Below, in pieces: positions 12,047 through 25,139 of a stretch of DNA of 64,000 nt (the first letter of the stretch is position 1; the number at the start of each line of letters is the position of its first letter). The position numbers and the translations under genes are program-made. Below the pieces are notes generated by a model. The model saw only the letters and a program-made list of their open reading frames with translations. It searched no databases and was not told the origin of the DNA. Origin of the DNA: Anarhynchus alexandrinus (Eukaryota; Chordata; Aves; Charadriiformes; Charadriidae); assembly GCA_008711295.1 (NCBI GenBank), contig VUYV01000075.1:916177-980176 (forward strand). Direction: 5' to 3'.

Positions 12047-14499
12047 CCCCATATGGGATTGGATGGTGAAGTTTTCCGATTATACTAACTAGAATTAATA
12101 CTGGATACAGCACGTCTGGTTATTTTGTTGGCTGACTGTAACAGTTAGCCCTGAACATCCTGACCTAAGAAGTACTTTCCAATCTTACATTCTTGAAAAG
12201 TTATTGCAGTTATTGCTCAGGATAATTCAGTGTGTTTCTGTTTGAAGGCACATCCTTAAGGATGTATTTGTGAGGCTTTGGGAGGCTTACAGTCTCACAG
12301 TTCATTTTCATCTTTTGAGGAGTGACAAAGATCAAACAATGGGTACACCTTTTCTTTATGTCCATTGGGAGTTAAAATTCAGAATGGATTTTTTTAGAGG
12401 TGATTAAAAAAACCCCTACATATCACTCATGGAGGGTATGAAAGGCCTTTGTAGACTCTTACCCTCCTGTTTCTATACGCCTAGAAAGAAATACACCAAA
12501 ACAAGCATGTTCTGTACCTACATATCCTATATGAAGGAGTCAGTTCTTTTCTATAACCCCTTTTCCACTCTAAATAACCTGGTGAGTACATCAGTTGAAG
12601 TGAATAACAAAGCCATTTGCTGCTTTTGGTTTTGGGTTGTTTTTTTTTTTGTTTTTTTTTTTTTTATCCACCTGGTGGTGTCTACTTCATCAGAGGCCTA
12701 CTTACATCCACAGTTACTTCTTTTTTTCTGTCTTTTTTTTTAAAAAAAGAAACATCTTAATTTATTGCTAAAGTGATTGCTGATATTTATTGTTCACAAA
12801 ACGTATGAAAGCCTGCTAGAGAGAGAGCAAAAAAGGGAGAAGGGGAAAATAGGGATGAGATGTGCTTGGGTTTTTTTTCACTTTTCCCAGCAGCCTAAAG
12901 CTTACACCATCCATCCCTGCTTATATGGCTGTATTTCCACATTGTTTATAGCCAATGGACACAGGGATGAAAGGCGTAAGTAAAGGGAGAGGAAAGAATT
13001 GCATAATTAACTTTTTAAATTAATTCATGACCCAGTTAAAAGGACAAGGAGGGGGTTATTAATTAATTAAGGTGGGAAACCCTGTGGGCATGTGAGATTT
13101 AGAGAGTTTTAACTTACCAGCCAGGTTAAAAGGCTTTCTAAGGGTGTGCTCAGCACTCAGTGAATCTGGAATGCAGTTAATGCAAAAAGAAAAGGTGAAA
13201 ATATATCGTAAAAGGTTTTTTCAAGGGGAATAAAAAGTCTAAAAAGAGTGAAAATTAATTAGGAGGAATCCTGACAAATGTTTCAACAGAATTTGAGAAA
13301 GAGCATAGCCCAGTTCTTAGCTTTTTTAAGCCTGCTTAGCTCTATTGAGCACAGCGGATGCTTGATCCTGTAAAGACAGAGATTTGGTCATGAAATATAT
13401 TTTTAAAATCTTCTCAGGTCCTAAGAATTTCAGCAGAACTGATGGATTAATAGTTACAGCAATAGAAGCAACAATAACTGATATCACAGTAAGAGAACTT
13501 TTTTGACTGTCTGGAGATATTATAGACTCTCTTTGCAGATGTGGCACTTAAAACACATTTTAAATTGGCCATCATGAGTTCCTTCTTTTCTCAGGCATCT
13601 GTAACTGCAAATGCCCATTTACAGTATATTTGTTTATATGTCCTTAAAGGCTTGCATCACCTGCACTGCTTCCAGCTCTTGTCCAGGTACCTCACGGTAA
13701 AACTTAGAATCTAGGTGAGTTTAAGAAGTCCTTACAACTTGTTTTTAATTCCTATTATCTTTCTTTATACATCTTGGTGTCTTTAGGCTTTGCAGTCTTT
13801 AAAGTCAGGGATAAGCCTTCCATGAACTTGGTTTACTGTTTGTTTATTTAGCCAGTCTCACATTTCAATCATCTAATGATAGATATCAAGACTAATTGCT
13901 TTCAGCTGACTTTAAATGCCACCTTCTTTTGTTAGCTGATAATGGCTGTGTGTCTCTGTCTCATCAGTGTTTGGCAAAATCTCAATCACAGTTCAGATGT
14001 TGTCACAAAAGCTAATTATGCAGAAAATCTTTGGTTTTTCCCAGTTGTCCACCTTGGAATATCAAAGATTTAAAAAAACCCAAAACTAATAAACAAAAGA
14101 TGTCAGACAAAGTGATATGAAAGTATTACTACAAACCATTTGAAAATTAGGAGGAAAAGAAAATTATGATCAGTAGAGACAGGCCACTGCTAATGGAATT
14201 TTGGTCTTTTTATACACAAAAAATGTCATACTAGCTGCGCTGTATTACTGTTCCCTAGGCAAGTAGCAATCTTCATTGCTTTATGATTCTCTTTTTCTTT
14301 ATCATACTGCAGCATTTTGGTGTGAGAATTTTAAAATTAAATCTCCTTATTGTGCAGGCGGGATGTCCAGTTTTATTCTATCAAATGCCACAGAAACAAA
14401 GGGAACAATCCATTTTTCCTGATAGAAGCCAACAGTTCGTAAGAGGTTTGAGATGAGTGTAAGGATACAATTTGCCTAGAGAGTGCCTGAGGATCAAGA
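12047..14499. other. Non-coding DNA with T-rich runs
   Basis: No gene was recognised. The stretch contains poly-T at 12640-12665 and T/A runs at 12719-12750. The apparent phenylalanine-rich frame at 12429-12743 is a translation of the T tract. Confidence 0.55.
12640..12665. repeat. Poly-T tract
   Basis: There are 25 T interrupted by one G. No SINE body was recognised beside it. Confidence 0.85.
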
Positions 14500-14730
14500 C
14501 AACCTGACTTTCCACGGAATGAGTCTGTCAGCTGGCATCTTGCAGTAATTGCTTCCCATGGCAGGACCTTACCAGCCGAGGGAGGACTGCTCTCGTCAAC
14601 CCAAGAATCAATTTCTACAGTAGCTGAATGATAATTGTTTGCTAAGGCTCGGGGAACTTGTTGCCAAGCCTGAAAAAGGGGCTGAAGCTATGATTGGCAC
14701 TCATTAACCCGGGATTTGGATTTGATCATT
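14500..14730. promoter_or_regulatory. Candidate conserved non-coding block
   Basis: This is balanced, non-repetitive sequence with several transcription-factor-like words, including CAGCTG-like, GATAATTG, CCAATC-like (as GATTGG) and CATTAA. It is non-coding. Inferred from texture only. Confidence 0.22.
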
Positions 14731-17700
14731 TACCTTAGTAGAAGAATGTGTGGGGGTAAAGGAGGGAGAGGACTGCAAAATGTTCTTTTGTTTGGAAGAA
14801 ACAAATGAGATCAACTGCAGAATGGGTATCTGAATGTCAAGCCTGAAACCTTATCTGTCTTCGCTCAAAGGGACCAAATAGCATGCACTATGAGGCGATT
14901 TGAATGCTTCAAGTAGAAACACCTCTTTGGAATTTTTTTTCCTGATAGATACCTCTGTTTATGTGTCTTGCTCATTATGGTAAGTATGTCCTGAAGTTCA
15001 ATTGCTGAGTTACACAGCAAAGAGAGTGGGAGAAGACATGCTAGAGGTCCAGAAGACTAACTTCCGATTTCCATAGTCAGGCTTGTGCTTTTGCAAGAGG
15101 CAATCGCCACTGCCTACCCTCTGCCGCAGACATTTATGCCCAGCTGCAATTGTCCCCAGCAATGTTAGCTGGACAGCTGTGTTTGGTGTGTTCTGATCCA
15201 CACCAAAGTATGCCCAATGCCAGGTATTATGATTGCCAAAGTTCCTGCCACACAGCATTTTAGCAGGTAGACTAGACACCTAGAGTGTGATTTAGAGTAT
15301 GATCAGCCTCTGATACTGCCTTTACAGTTGTCTTTCCGGGTGGCTGTTGATTATTTATCTGACCTTTCAAAGTATATTGACTGACATATAAACATTTTTA
15401 TTTCTGCATCACAACCAGTGCATTCACATAAGTCTGCCAGTGCTGATTCAGGGAGAAGCACAGGACAGTGACTAAGTGGTATTTATGACTAAGCAGTGTG
15501 GTATTTAGAAGACTGCTTCAGAGTCATGCTCCATCAGGGAGCCCCTACATCATCTTTTGTACCTGTCAATGTTTTTGGAAATTCCAGACCAAGCTCTTCA
15601 TCTCAACCCTATCTTTTACTTTCCATGTATACGTGCCTTACCAGCAAAAAACAGTCTCTTTTTCATGACTCTGGTCTCACAAAGGCTGTTTCTTTCAGAT
15701 TCTAGTGTGTTAGGTCCCCAGAATGGCAAAACTGTGGCTCTTGCAGCCTGAAAGTGGCCCAAGGGTGGCTGTGGAGCTGGTGGTGGCTCTAATGAGTTTT
15801 ATGTCATGGGGAGCTCAACAGAAAATCTTGTAGTAGGCATTTCAGTATCTTCATGTGTGTATAAAGCAATGGACATTAAAAAGAACAATATTGTGCAAAA
15901 TAAGAACAGTACAGTTTGTTCATTATTGAGATAATGCTAACAAGACAAGGGAATTTAGCTGTTAAGTGTCAGGAAAAAAAAAACCCAAACAGCCATTGTA
16001 ACTTTCTCCTACGCAACCTTATTAGTGCTCATCACAAGTTGCCTCATGCAGAGCGTCCCTTGAAGCTCAGCAAAAAGAGATGGTGTATGGATTCTGTAGA
16101 GACAGGAAGGATGTCCTCTCTCGCATAACCTCACAGCACTGGAAATGAAGCAAATCTGTAACTCTTCCGTGCAGGCTTGTTTTGCAGCTCTTCCCATGCC
16201 TGGTTTGTGTGCACGTTAAAGCTCACTTGCCCATCCACACTTGTAATAGAAAGGACAAAACAATATTCAGATCTGGAGGACTGTTTCATCATCAACTGGA
16301 AAGTATCTGTACTCAGCCGTGGTCTTATTCCCCACCCACAAGGCACACGGAGGTCTTTCATTTTTTTCCTGTCCCGAGTAGTCCCGAGTATTTTTTCACA
16401 AATTTCCATTTCCAGGGAATTTCAGCTCTGAACTTTATCAGGCTGTTGTTTCCAGCACATTCTGCATGCAAACCTGGTTATTCAATTTACATTGCATGAT
16501 GCAAATAGTGTCACATCACTTGTAGTCCTTTAGCAGTTCACTCATGTCCTCAGCGGCAGCAGTACCAACGTATTTGGATGTGAATTTGGCAGTTAGAATA
16601 ATTAATCACTAGACCTGCTAGTTTGGAGACAAACATCCTGCAATGAACTGACCTGTGGAAACCTCCGTCTTAAAAATAACTCCCCTGTTCTATGTCCTTC
16701 TGGTTTGGGCATGTTCGTGTAAAACGCTGAGTGACTTGAGAGGAACTGCATAGGTTCAAGGACTTAGTAGAACAGAAGTCCTCAGATACTGAAGACTGCT
16801 TCTTTAGCTCATGTGACAACTATGTCTCAATTTGATCACAGGGGAATACATTTCCTCTTTTCCACGAGTTTGGACATTACGTGCTATACCTTCAGTGCAG
16901 GTCCACCAGCAAATCAATGTGAACAGATGTCAAGTTACAGAATCCCAGCCTGGCAATGGGTTTGCATTCAGATTCAACTAGGGGAAAGCAGCTTTGTAAA
17001 AATGCCAATTTTCCTAAGATTCACTTATACTAAATGAATCTTGCACATGCAAAAAGCCATAGTCCCTTATTAAACCAGTCCCAAAAGAGACTATGTCCTT
17101 TAACTAGAAGGGTGTATTATCTATGGAACATGATTTTCAATCTAAATCTAGAGACTTATATGTGCAATATATGCCCAACCAATGGAAACAGTGATTTTAT
17201 GTCTGACATACTTTCTTCTCTATTTTCCAACTGGTTATGAACTACTCCTTCTTAGTGAGCAGATACAGTACTTCACAAGGGATTTGGAATATGAATGACT
17301 GCTGTTCTTTTTACTGCAAGAAACACTACACAACCGAGTTCTTCTGATCATGTATCCAATGGTTTGTATAAAACAACTAGGGTGACATGCTTCTTTTATG
17401 TGTCAGACAGATTTAATCTGTAGGCCTGATATTTTCACAGAATAAGGCTCTTAAATGAGCATCTTCAAAGGAACTGTGTGCCTCCAGCTGTTCTGGAGGG
17501 GTACTGCCTAGCCAGAGATGCAAAAGGCTAAAAGGAGCAACACTAGTTTGAAGTCCTGGTAATTTGTCTTAAACTGTGGGTTTAAGACACATGAAAAGAC
17601 AGAGAAGAAACCATGCTCCCCGAAGTTATATCAGAGTGTTGCCAAGGAAGTATTTTGTGACAGTGCTCCGTCTGGACGGCTGGTTTGGAAAAGGCAATGG

Positions 17701-19699
17701 CCTCTCACCTGCACTCCTAATTTTATTGGGGCTACCTATGTGCTCCTACTGGGTAGGAAGCTTAGAAGAAGCTCTATTTTGTGGGCTATATATGCAAACA
17801 AATGTGGAAGCCCACTTCTGTGTTTCTCATGCTCCTCCCCTCTAGTCTGCTAGTGGAAAGCAATGTGGCACTGGTTATCTCTGATGTTCATTTTTCAGCC
17901 AATAACCATTTGCATTCCATACCTTTATTTTCCACATTCCTGTAGAATTACAGGAACGGTAAGCATTAGATTTGTACCTGTGCTTTCAAATAACTTACAC
18001 AGAAGTTGAATTATGTAACTCGCTAGGATGAGGATAAATCCCTGCACAATACCTTGAAAATATGAGGTTTAAAGTGAACATTATAGTATCAAAGTATTGC
18101 ACAGCCAAGAGTCTTTGAAGGTTAAATTGATGAAATATGATGAAATTAACAAAGTGAAACCTTATATCCAAAGATGTTTTCTTTGTTCTTGAATAGAACA
18201 TCTTACATCAAGGTCTCTATTTGAATGCCCTTACAGCATACCAAAATAATAATGTTAGGAAAAAGTCCCATCAGGTTATGTATTTTGTGGTTAATGGGTT
18301 CTGCTGTGTTTCATTTCAGAAAAGCAGTTCAAGAAACGCTCTCTAGCTTGTGTTCTCCTTGGGAGAACCCCTAATCCTAAACCGGTATCAATTTTCTTAC
18401 AGTGTCTAAATCACCCTGTGTACAGAGGCCTCCATTTATATAACTGGAAATCACTGCAATTATTGTGTATCTCTCACTCTCTCTCTTCACCCTTCTGCTG
18501 CACCCATAACCCATGGTATCCTATCTGTGCTAATGTTTGTCATCGCTTTCTCCTGGAATGTGATGCGTTGTAGGGTGTATGATAATCTTAATTCATATGG
18601 GCTGCTTCAAAAGAGGATATAAAGTCAGCTGAGACATGGTTGACAGCTAAAGAGATATTCTCCATCACTTCAGGTGTCACAGGTGTCTTTTGGAGAAGAA
18701 TCTCCTATGGCCACGGTGAAGCGCAGACAAGATCTAATCAGCTGTAAATCAGCACCGTTTCATTGAGAGTGAGGTGGTTCCATGGTGCAGGCCTAGTAAG
18801 CAATTAATGATGGTGTCAGCTTCGAGGTGTGAGCACTGCTGACAATTTGTGCCTTTTTCCTGAATGACTAGCCCAGTCAAATTTACCTCAGCAATAACAG
18901 TGTTTCCTCAGCAATCCCATTCTCTGCAGGAAAAGACTATGGACTTAGATCAACACTGATTTAGGATAGAGATCAATAGCCCATGAGGTTTTTTGTTTCT
19001 GTGAGAACCTATGAATATTTCCAAATTTTGCGTGGGCACATCTGTTAGTCTCCCCTCCATGTGGTGGATTCGGAGTCAGCAGGACTTACACGGTCCCCTG
19101 CCAAAAACCACATAGCTGCATGAATGCAGTGCTGAACCTGACCTTATAAGCCCAGCTGGCTTGTGGGCTCCTTGGAGGATATTTTTATCCTAACACTGAT
19201 ATTTGTTTTCTTTCAGCATATAAATCACTTCACGTACAGTCCTCCACTTACACTGGTGGTCATTATATCATTACAATGTGTAGTGTCATTAGCTTGGCCC
19301 CTTCGCTATTCTTACACAGCATTATGGCTTTTGAGTTGAAGATGGTTTGTCTCCTTTTGGCTCGGGGCACAAGGATGTGAATGCATCACTCTCCATGGAC
19401 AGCTGTGTAGGCATGGGTCGAACTTAAGGAAAACTAGGCCAGTGGAATTAACAGTTTTAGTTCATTTCTGTTTTGATTGCCCTCTTCTTTGATTTCTGCC
19501 CTTATGGTTGTGAACCACCAGGTAGCAATCCAACTCGCACCATTTTTATGACGATGTTGCAAGCATGCAGTGCCTGTTTATTCCTCAGTGGTGAATAGTC
19601 CTCTGCTTAAAAGAAGCCCAAAGGCACTGTTCTCAATTCATTTACTATGAGTAAAACTCATTTCTCTTTATTACGTGATATAATTTCTTACTTCTTCTA
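14731..19699. other. Non-coding unique DNA
   Basis: No exon, RNA gene or transposon was recognised. The only local oddity is an exact 10-bp tandem duplication (GTCCCGAGTA twice, 16371-16390). Overlapping short frames at 16009-16499 on both strands are judged chance. Confidence 0.55.
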
Positions 19700-20560
19700 T
19701 AACTCAGCGAGTAAAGCTCTGCAACTGGGCCACGGGGGCATTAATAGCATCCCTATTGCAGAGGTGGTGGTAGTGAGACTGGATCACCAGAGGCAGTCAG
19801 GGAGTTCCCCTGCCTGTGGCGCCTGCCCTGCTCCGCTCACTGCCGTGCCAGCACGGCCACGGCACCAGCAGCGCCAAGGGAGCATGGGGGCTCCTCTGCA
19901 CCAGCACGCTGGTAGCACATCGCTCCCAAAGGACCCAAAGCCTGGCATCTGCCTTCTGTGTGCTCCCTACAGCCTGTGAAAAGGAAAATAAATGCCTCAC
20001 TTGATTATTATTTTTGTGTGTGTGTGTTAGAAACCCCAATAAGCCAAACTCTTCGAATACACATTATGTGAGGAGGATTTAAATGTTTGGGAAAGGTTGT
20101 ATTCCAGTGCACATCACTGGAAGGCTGCCAGAGGCAGCCTGGAACCGGCGAGGAGAAAAGTGTTTATTGTGGTCAGCCTGGTAATATCGAGGGCAGCAGG
20201 GACAGACCAGAAGGAGACTGAAACCAGAACAGCTGAATGCAGAAAGTACACAGAAATTATAATCTAATAACGAGCCTCTGAGAAGGCAGGCGTGAGAAGG
20301 AGATGCCTGACCTGTGGAAAGGCTCAGGTAGCTAATTTCAGGAGCCTGGTGGAGGCAGAATGGCCTCTGTGGCAGAGGCAGTGATTTGTTGCCGACCTTC
20401 GCTCTAGCAACAAAGGTTGGGGGCAAAGGGCCCTATCCTTACACCTCCGGAGCCGCTTAAAAACTCCGACCCCCGCGTCTTCCCGGCTCTGACTGAACCT
20501 GCATCTGACAGCAGGCAGCAACGTTCTTCCGTGCTTTCCCTACAAAAGGGTTTTACAGCT
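19700..20560. other. GC-rich patch with CpG clusters
   Basis: CpGs cluster at about 19830-19880 and 20436-20490 within an otherwise AT-rich region. Frames are open on both strands (19647-19979 plus, 19797-20039 minus, 20079-20426 minus) but have no recognisable domains. A short (TG)n run lies at 20015-20027. It may be a weak CpG island or a non-coding exon; undecided. Confidence 0.35.
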
Positions 20561-20580
20561 ATTTTTCTACTTCCTTGTAG

Positions 20581-20654
20581 TTCCCTTCTTTTCTTTTTCT
20601 TTTTTTTTCTTTTTTTTTCCTTTTTTTTTTTTTTTTATTTTTTTTTTTTTTTTT
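20581..20654. repeat. 74-bp polypyrimidine (T-rich) tract
   Basis: The tract is almost entirely T with scattered C and one A. Its complement is a homopurine strand. It separates the GC-rich patch from the next candidate regulatory block. Confidence 0.9.
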
Positions 20655-20689
20655 GTGTCTTATTTTCCCCTTCGTAATGGAGGGAAAAA

Positions 20690-21400
20690 AGGTTAGATTA
20701 GAAAACTTCAATTAAGCCTTTAAAAAGACCATCTGCTGAATGCTGACTGGGGTTTCATGTAAACAAAATGCCTGTGCTGGTTACAAACAAATGATCTTAT
20801 CTATTGTATTGTGTTACAAATTAAAATTAGATTAAGCCACCTACATGGTACCGCCGCTGAATCTTAAATTTCTTATGGAAACTGAATGTTTGCTGCAAGT
20901 ATTCATTCGGCCTGATGAGAGCCTCATTATTTTTGTACCAGCAGTACACACTGGGTATAGCATAATCAAAGCCTGGGGGTACGTATTAATTATCCTTTTG
21001 AATAGTGATGAAATTTTAAAAAGATCTCCTTTAGGCTCACATCATCAGCAGATGAAACAAAGCTTTGCACAGCTTGTGAGCAGTGGCTCACATGTGTTTT
21101 TACATCTGTTCAGGATATTTCAATTTGAAGCGCAACAAGCCAAGTCTGGGATTAAAGACCCGGAGAAAGAGGGGGGAAAAATCTGCAACAATAACCAGAC
21201 CCCTCCCCTTCCTGTCTGCAGCGGAGAGGGAGAGCGCCTTCTCGGTAGTAAAACCTGGCTCCATTTTGCTTTTCCTTTTGGCGGCGGTGGTAATATTGTT
21301 TAGAAGAGAGGTGTAATGCTCTGAGTGCACTGTGCGCTGCCTGTGGGTGCCAGGACTAATTACCTGGTCCCCTCTTCTTTCCTGCCTGTTGAGGCACCCG
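20690..21400. promoter_or_regulatory. Candidate enhancer-like conserved block
   Basis: The sequence is complex and non-repetitive, with ordered homeodomain-like words (TTCAATTAAGC, AAATTAGATTAAGCC, GTATTAATTATCC), a GTAAACAAAA forkhead-like word near 20760 and a GACTAATTACC word near 21353. A 152-codon frame (20845-21303 plus) crosses it, but the translation has no recognisable domain and is treated as chance. Conservation is inferred, not shown. Confidence 0.33.
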
Positions 21401-22423
21401 GTAAGGTTCTAGTTTAGGCTGTCGGTACCATGGTGTCTCGTGAGTTTACTGATGTTTCCTTCTCTAGCATGGATTACAGTCAGGTTAAAGAGAAGAAATG
21501 TTTGTGCTCCCCTGGATTCCTGCAGATCCATGTTTGCCAGCTTGTGAAAAAATGGGGAAATGGGGATGCCCTTTGTCAAGAGGGTTATGTCGTTCTCTCT
21601 GAATGCTGTCGGGAGCACACCATAATTGCTTTGCTGCAACGTAAAAGGTTCAGTTCGAAATACTTTTTAAAGCAATGTCAAAACTGCAAGCCACAAATTG
21701 CACAGGTTAAGTCCTACTGCTGTGATGAGTAAAAGCAAAAGTGGTCAGTCAGAATGGAGATGTATTAGCTTTCAGTGGGAAAGGATTGCTGCGGTTCAGT
21801 CCTCAATCAAAGGACCGGATTCTCAGGCAGCCACAAAGCTAGAACCCCTCTGAAGTCTGCGTGAGCTCTGACTTGATAGACACTCAAAGATCAAGCTGAT
21901 CATGTTTACAAGTCCGTACACATACTGCTATTTGGTGGGTCTTCGTTTCTTTTTTTTTTTTCACTGCTTCTCTTGAGAGAGAGGCAATAGCCATTCAGCC
22001 AAATTAAAATAAGAGAGGCAAGGGCAGGACATGAATGCAATCAGTGCTGTTGACCAGACATGAACTTAGATCAGGTGGTTTTTAAAAGTTTATTCATTTT
22101 CACTTAGTGGAGCAGGCCAAATTCTGCACTCACATACACTGCTTTCTAAAGATGCACCATGATTGTAGCTTAGAATGTCATCCAGAGCTTAATTTTATCA
22201 TAATCTGAGGTTTACAGGTCAGAATACATCCTTCAGTTTTTATGACAGATCAGAAATATTTTAGCTAATTGTTTTAAAAGCACATAGAGACACCACCAAA
22301 GGTAAGTCATATAATCTATTTCAAATTCTTACTTCCTTGGTCATGTATGGTGGTTTTGAAGTAGAATAATCTTGTCAAAGGATATGATTTATAATTCACT
22401 TAGTGGGTTGAAGCTGGAAGAGT
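21401..22423. other. Non-coding DNA with a short amniote-repeat-like word
   Basis: No gene was recognised. At 22113-22141 an 'ggccaaattctgcactcacatacac'-like stretch resembles an old dispersed amniote repeat that I know from reptile genomes. It is too short to name a family. Confidence 0.45.
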
Positions 22424-22452
22424 CACAGAAACACAGAATCATAGAATATCCC
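22424..22452 (-). mobile_element. Tiny CR1 3'-tail fragment
   Basis: A CACAGAATCATAGAATATCCC-like stretch matches the reverse complement of the CR1 3' terminus (ATTCTATGATTCTGTG type). The following bases do not continue as CR1, so the copy is either extremely truncated or interrupted. Confidence 0.5.
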
Positions 22453-25139
22453 TCTATGGGCCACTTTGAGATACCATAAGCATCTCCCTGATGGAGTATG
22501 TTGTAAAACAAGCAGGACTCAGGGAGGGATCCCAGACCCGCCAGAACTTCAGTTCCCTATGGGTCTGCTGTGTAGGTGCCAGGGCATAACCACACCAAAC
22601 AGCGAGGGAGCACAGTGTTGTTCACAAGGCACTAGTGAAGGACGTGAGCCCTTTTCCACTGATAGGATAAAATTCGCTTAGACAAAGCGAGCTCTGACTA
22701 AGTAAGGACGGGTGGGAGAAGGCCCTACACTCTACTTTTCAAGCAACAAATGAATGCTGTCATTATTAAAAATTAATTATGCTAATGAGTTGAAGACTAT
22801 ACTCCAAGTTGTGTGGCTTTTGCAAGCTAACAGCTGTTGCGGTTCCTTCTCTGTGCTCAAGCCTGCGTGGCCTGTCATTTACTATTCCTTACAGAGTCCG
22901 GAGCACGGATCATAACAATATAAATATGGATATATGCTTAAAAACATGATTAAAAATAGTTACTGCTCATGGACAGTAGCCAATTTGCCAACATGAATAA
23001 AAGCAATGCTATTTTTAAAAATGCAGCATGACATATAATGGACAAGCCTGTAAAATTCAAATAATGAAACTTTTTCAGAGTTAGAAATGACTGAGTGTTA
23101 AAATCTGCTTTCCTATAAAATAAAAAGTGACCAAAAGTTTTGGGGTTTTTTTTTGTATTTATGAAAAAAAAAAGAAAAAGTGCTTGCAGGCTGAGGCTTT
23201 GCATGCCAAGTTTCAGCCTAAAGCGAAATTTAACAGCTGAGTTATAAACCCCTAAAAATAGGGTTTTGTAATGGAAGTGCTGACACAACTTTATCTATCA
23301 CAGTAAGAATGGCACAGCTATAATTAAAAGTACATAGTGTACTTTGTCTTTGACTAACATAAATAGCTGTCAGGATGGCCTCCAATACAGTTCTCCATGT
23401 TATTTTGACTCCAACACAACGGAAGCAATTCCTTATTCCTGCATGCTGAGACAAATTACCTAAAATTATAGGGTCCTTGGATTTCTCTACAAATAGCACC
23501 CAAACACCTTCACAAGGTGATGTCAAGTGGCACCAAGAGCTCCAGCTGTTGTAAGGGAAAAGGACCTTATCCTGATGCTGCCGTATGAGACTGAATTACT
23601 TGTTTTTCTGCTCCACTTCATTTTGTGGATGATCAGTGTGTTTTCACTGAAACATCAAGGTGATGCCCATGAACTAGACAAAGCCTTCAGCTTTGGGTGC
23701 CTTTAAATTGCTAGATATAGCTGTGGCTTCTTGTTTTTGTGGTGACTCTTGTTTTCAATGAAACTTCATTGAATAGGTGATATGTAATTAAACTTTTCTG
23801 ACAAGGCTGCTTCTTTCTGACTTTTCCCAAATCTTCTCTTACATTTCTAGGAAAAAAAAAAAATCAGCCATATTTATATATTTAATGACACTCTTAGCTT
23901 TTATCTGGTAAATCATCTTGTTGGGTTGTTTTTCCCTCCTACCTCTTTTTCCTGTTTCTCTCTTCTCCCTGTGTATGTTGCTCTTCCTTTGCCCCCCTTT
24001 GCCCTCCTTGCTCTCTATAGGACTGCTTTTCCCATCTGCCTCTTTCCCCCCATACTTGGCACCAGTGTCTGGCTTTTTCTAGTGGGACTTCATTCTGAGG
24101 TTTTTTGCGCATCCGACTCACTGAAATCAGTGAGTATTTTGAGTACTAAGTGCCAAACACTTAACTTCTGTCTTTCCTTTCCCAAAGCACTTGGGTTTAA
24201 ACCTAATATTTGAAACAAAATTGCAAAAGTCAAGCACCTTATTTTGCAAACACTTTCACACATGTGTGACTTTGTGTGAGTTGCATCTGTTATGGCTTGA
24301 GTCCGAGAGACTGGGATTGAGGCGCAGCTTTCAAAATACTTATGATTCAACTGGGGTTTTTTTTCAGACAAAGAGTCAAGGATTCTCTTGCGCTGGTGTA
24401 ACAATACCTTGTGTATCTTGCATGATGTGCTGCCATCTTCAAAGGTGGGCTTTAAAAGAGAATTCTGTCTAAAAAGAGGATTCCTCCCCTAGAACGTGCT
24501 TGCAGCACGGGGAAGCTCCCCACACCTCTGCTGGTGCAAACAGGAACAGCTCCTTCGGTTTCTCTTCCAGGACATTTAACTGATTTTACTGTTGCTGAAG
24601 CAATTTAACCACGAAGGATGTTTCAGAGACAAATATGGGATACACATTGCTAACCATGAGGTGACAAAAGATAGAAAGCAGAAAATAAGAAATATAATAA
24701 AATAGAAGAAACATGAAACAACATTCTTTTTTCTGAGTAAAATATTCCGTAGCAAAGACAAGAGGAAGGCTTTATTCTTGCAAACCACATTTTTTCCAGT
24801 GAAAACCAGAGAAAAAACTCAGAATTTTAGTTAGATGAAGTTGAAACCTGAGACTTAAACAATTTTAATTCTGCTTTACATATGTTTAGTTTAGAAATTT
24901 GGGGAGGTTTTATGAAACTGTAGGACATTAAAAAAATAGTGGAATTAAGATACTAGAGAATTAATTAATTTTAATTAATTTATAATGCTTATTTTTCACT
25001 TTGAAGCCAGTAGGGGGAAAAAATTAGATGAAGATTAAATAAGAGATATGCTTTTACTGCTTATGGTGTAATGGAGAGACAGATAATATTTATCTTTTTG
25101 CGTTTCTTCCTTAATTCTTTCTTTTTGTCCTCAGCCTAC
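22453..25139. other. Non-coding unique DNA
   Basis: No gene was recognised. AT-rich homeodomain-like runs occur at 22755-22800 and 24959-24985 (repeated TTAATTAATT). A 20-bp perfect-arm palindrome lies at 24116-24135. Confidence 0.5.
24116..24135. repeat. Short palindrome, 9-bp arms
   Basis: ACTCACTGA (24116-24124) and its exact reverse complement TCAGTGAGT (24127-24135) are separated by AA. It could be a dimeric binding site, or part of an old repeat containing a 'cactgaaatcagtg'-like word. Confidence 0.6.

Noticed and set aside
12429..12743. 104-codon frame with a phenylalanine-rich, membrane-like stretch
   Set aside because: The hydrophobic part is a translation of a poly-T tract.
20417..20677. 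Phenylalanine-rich 86-codon frame
   Set aside because: It is the pyrimidine tract read as protein.
20845..21303. 152-codon open frame, plus strand
   Set aside because: No family resemblance. The DNA looks like non-coding regulatory sequence, and an overlapping frame in another phase is also open.
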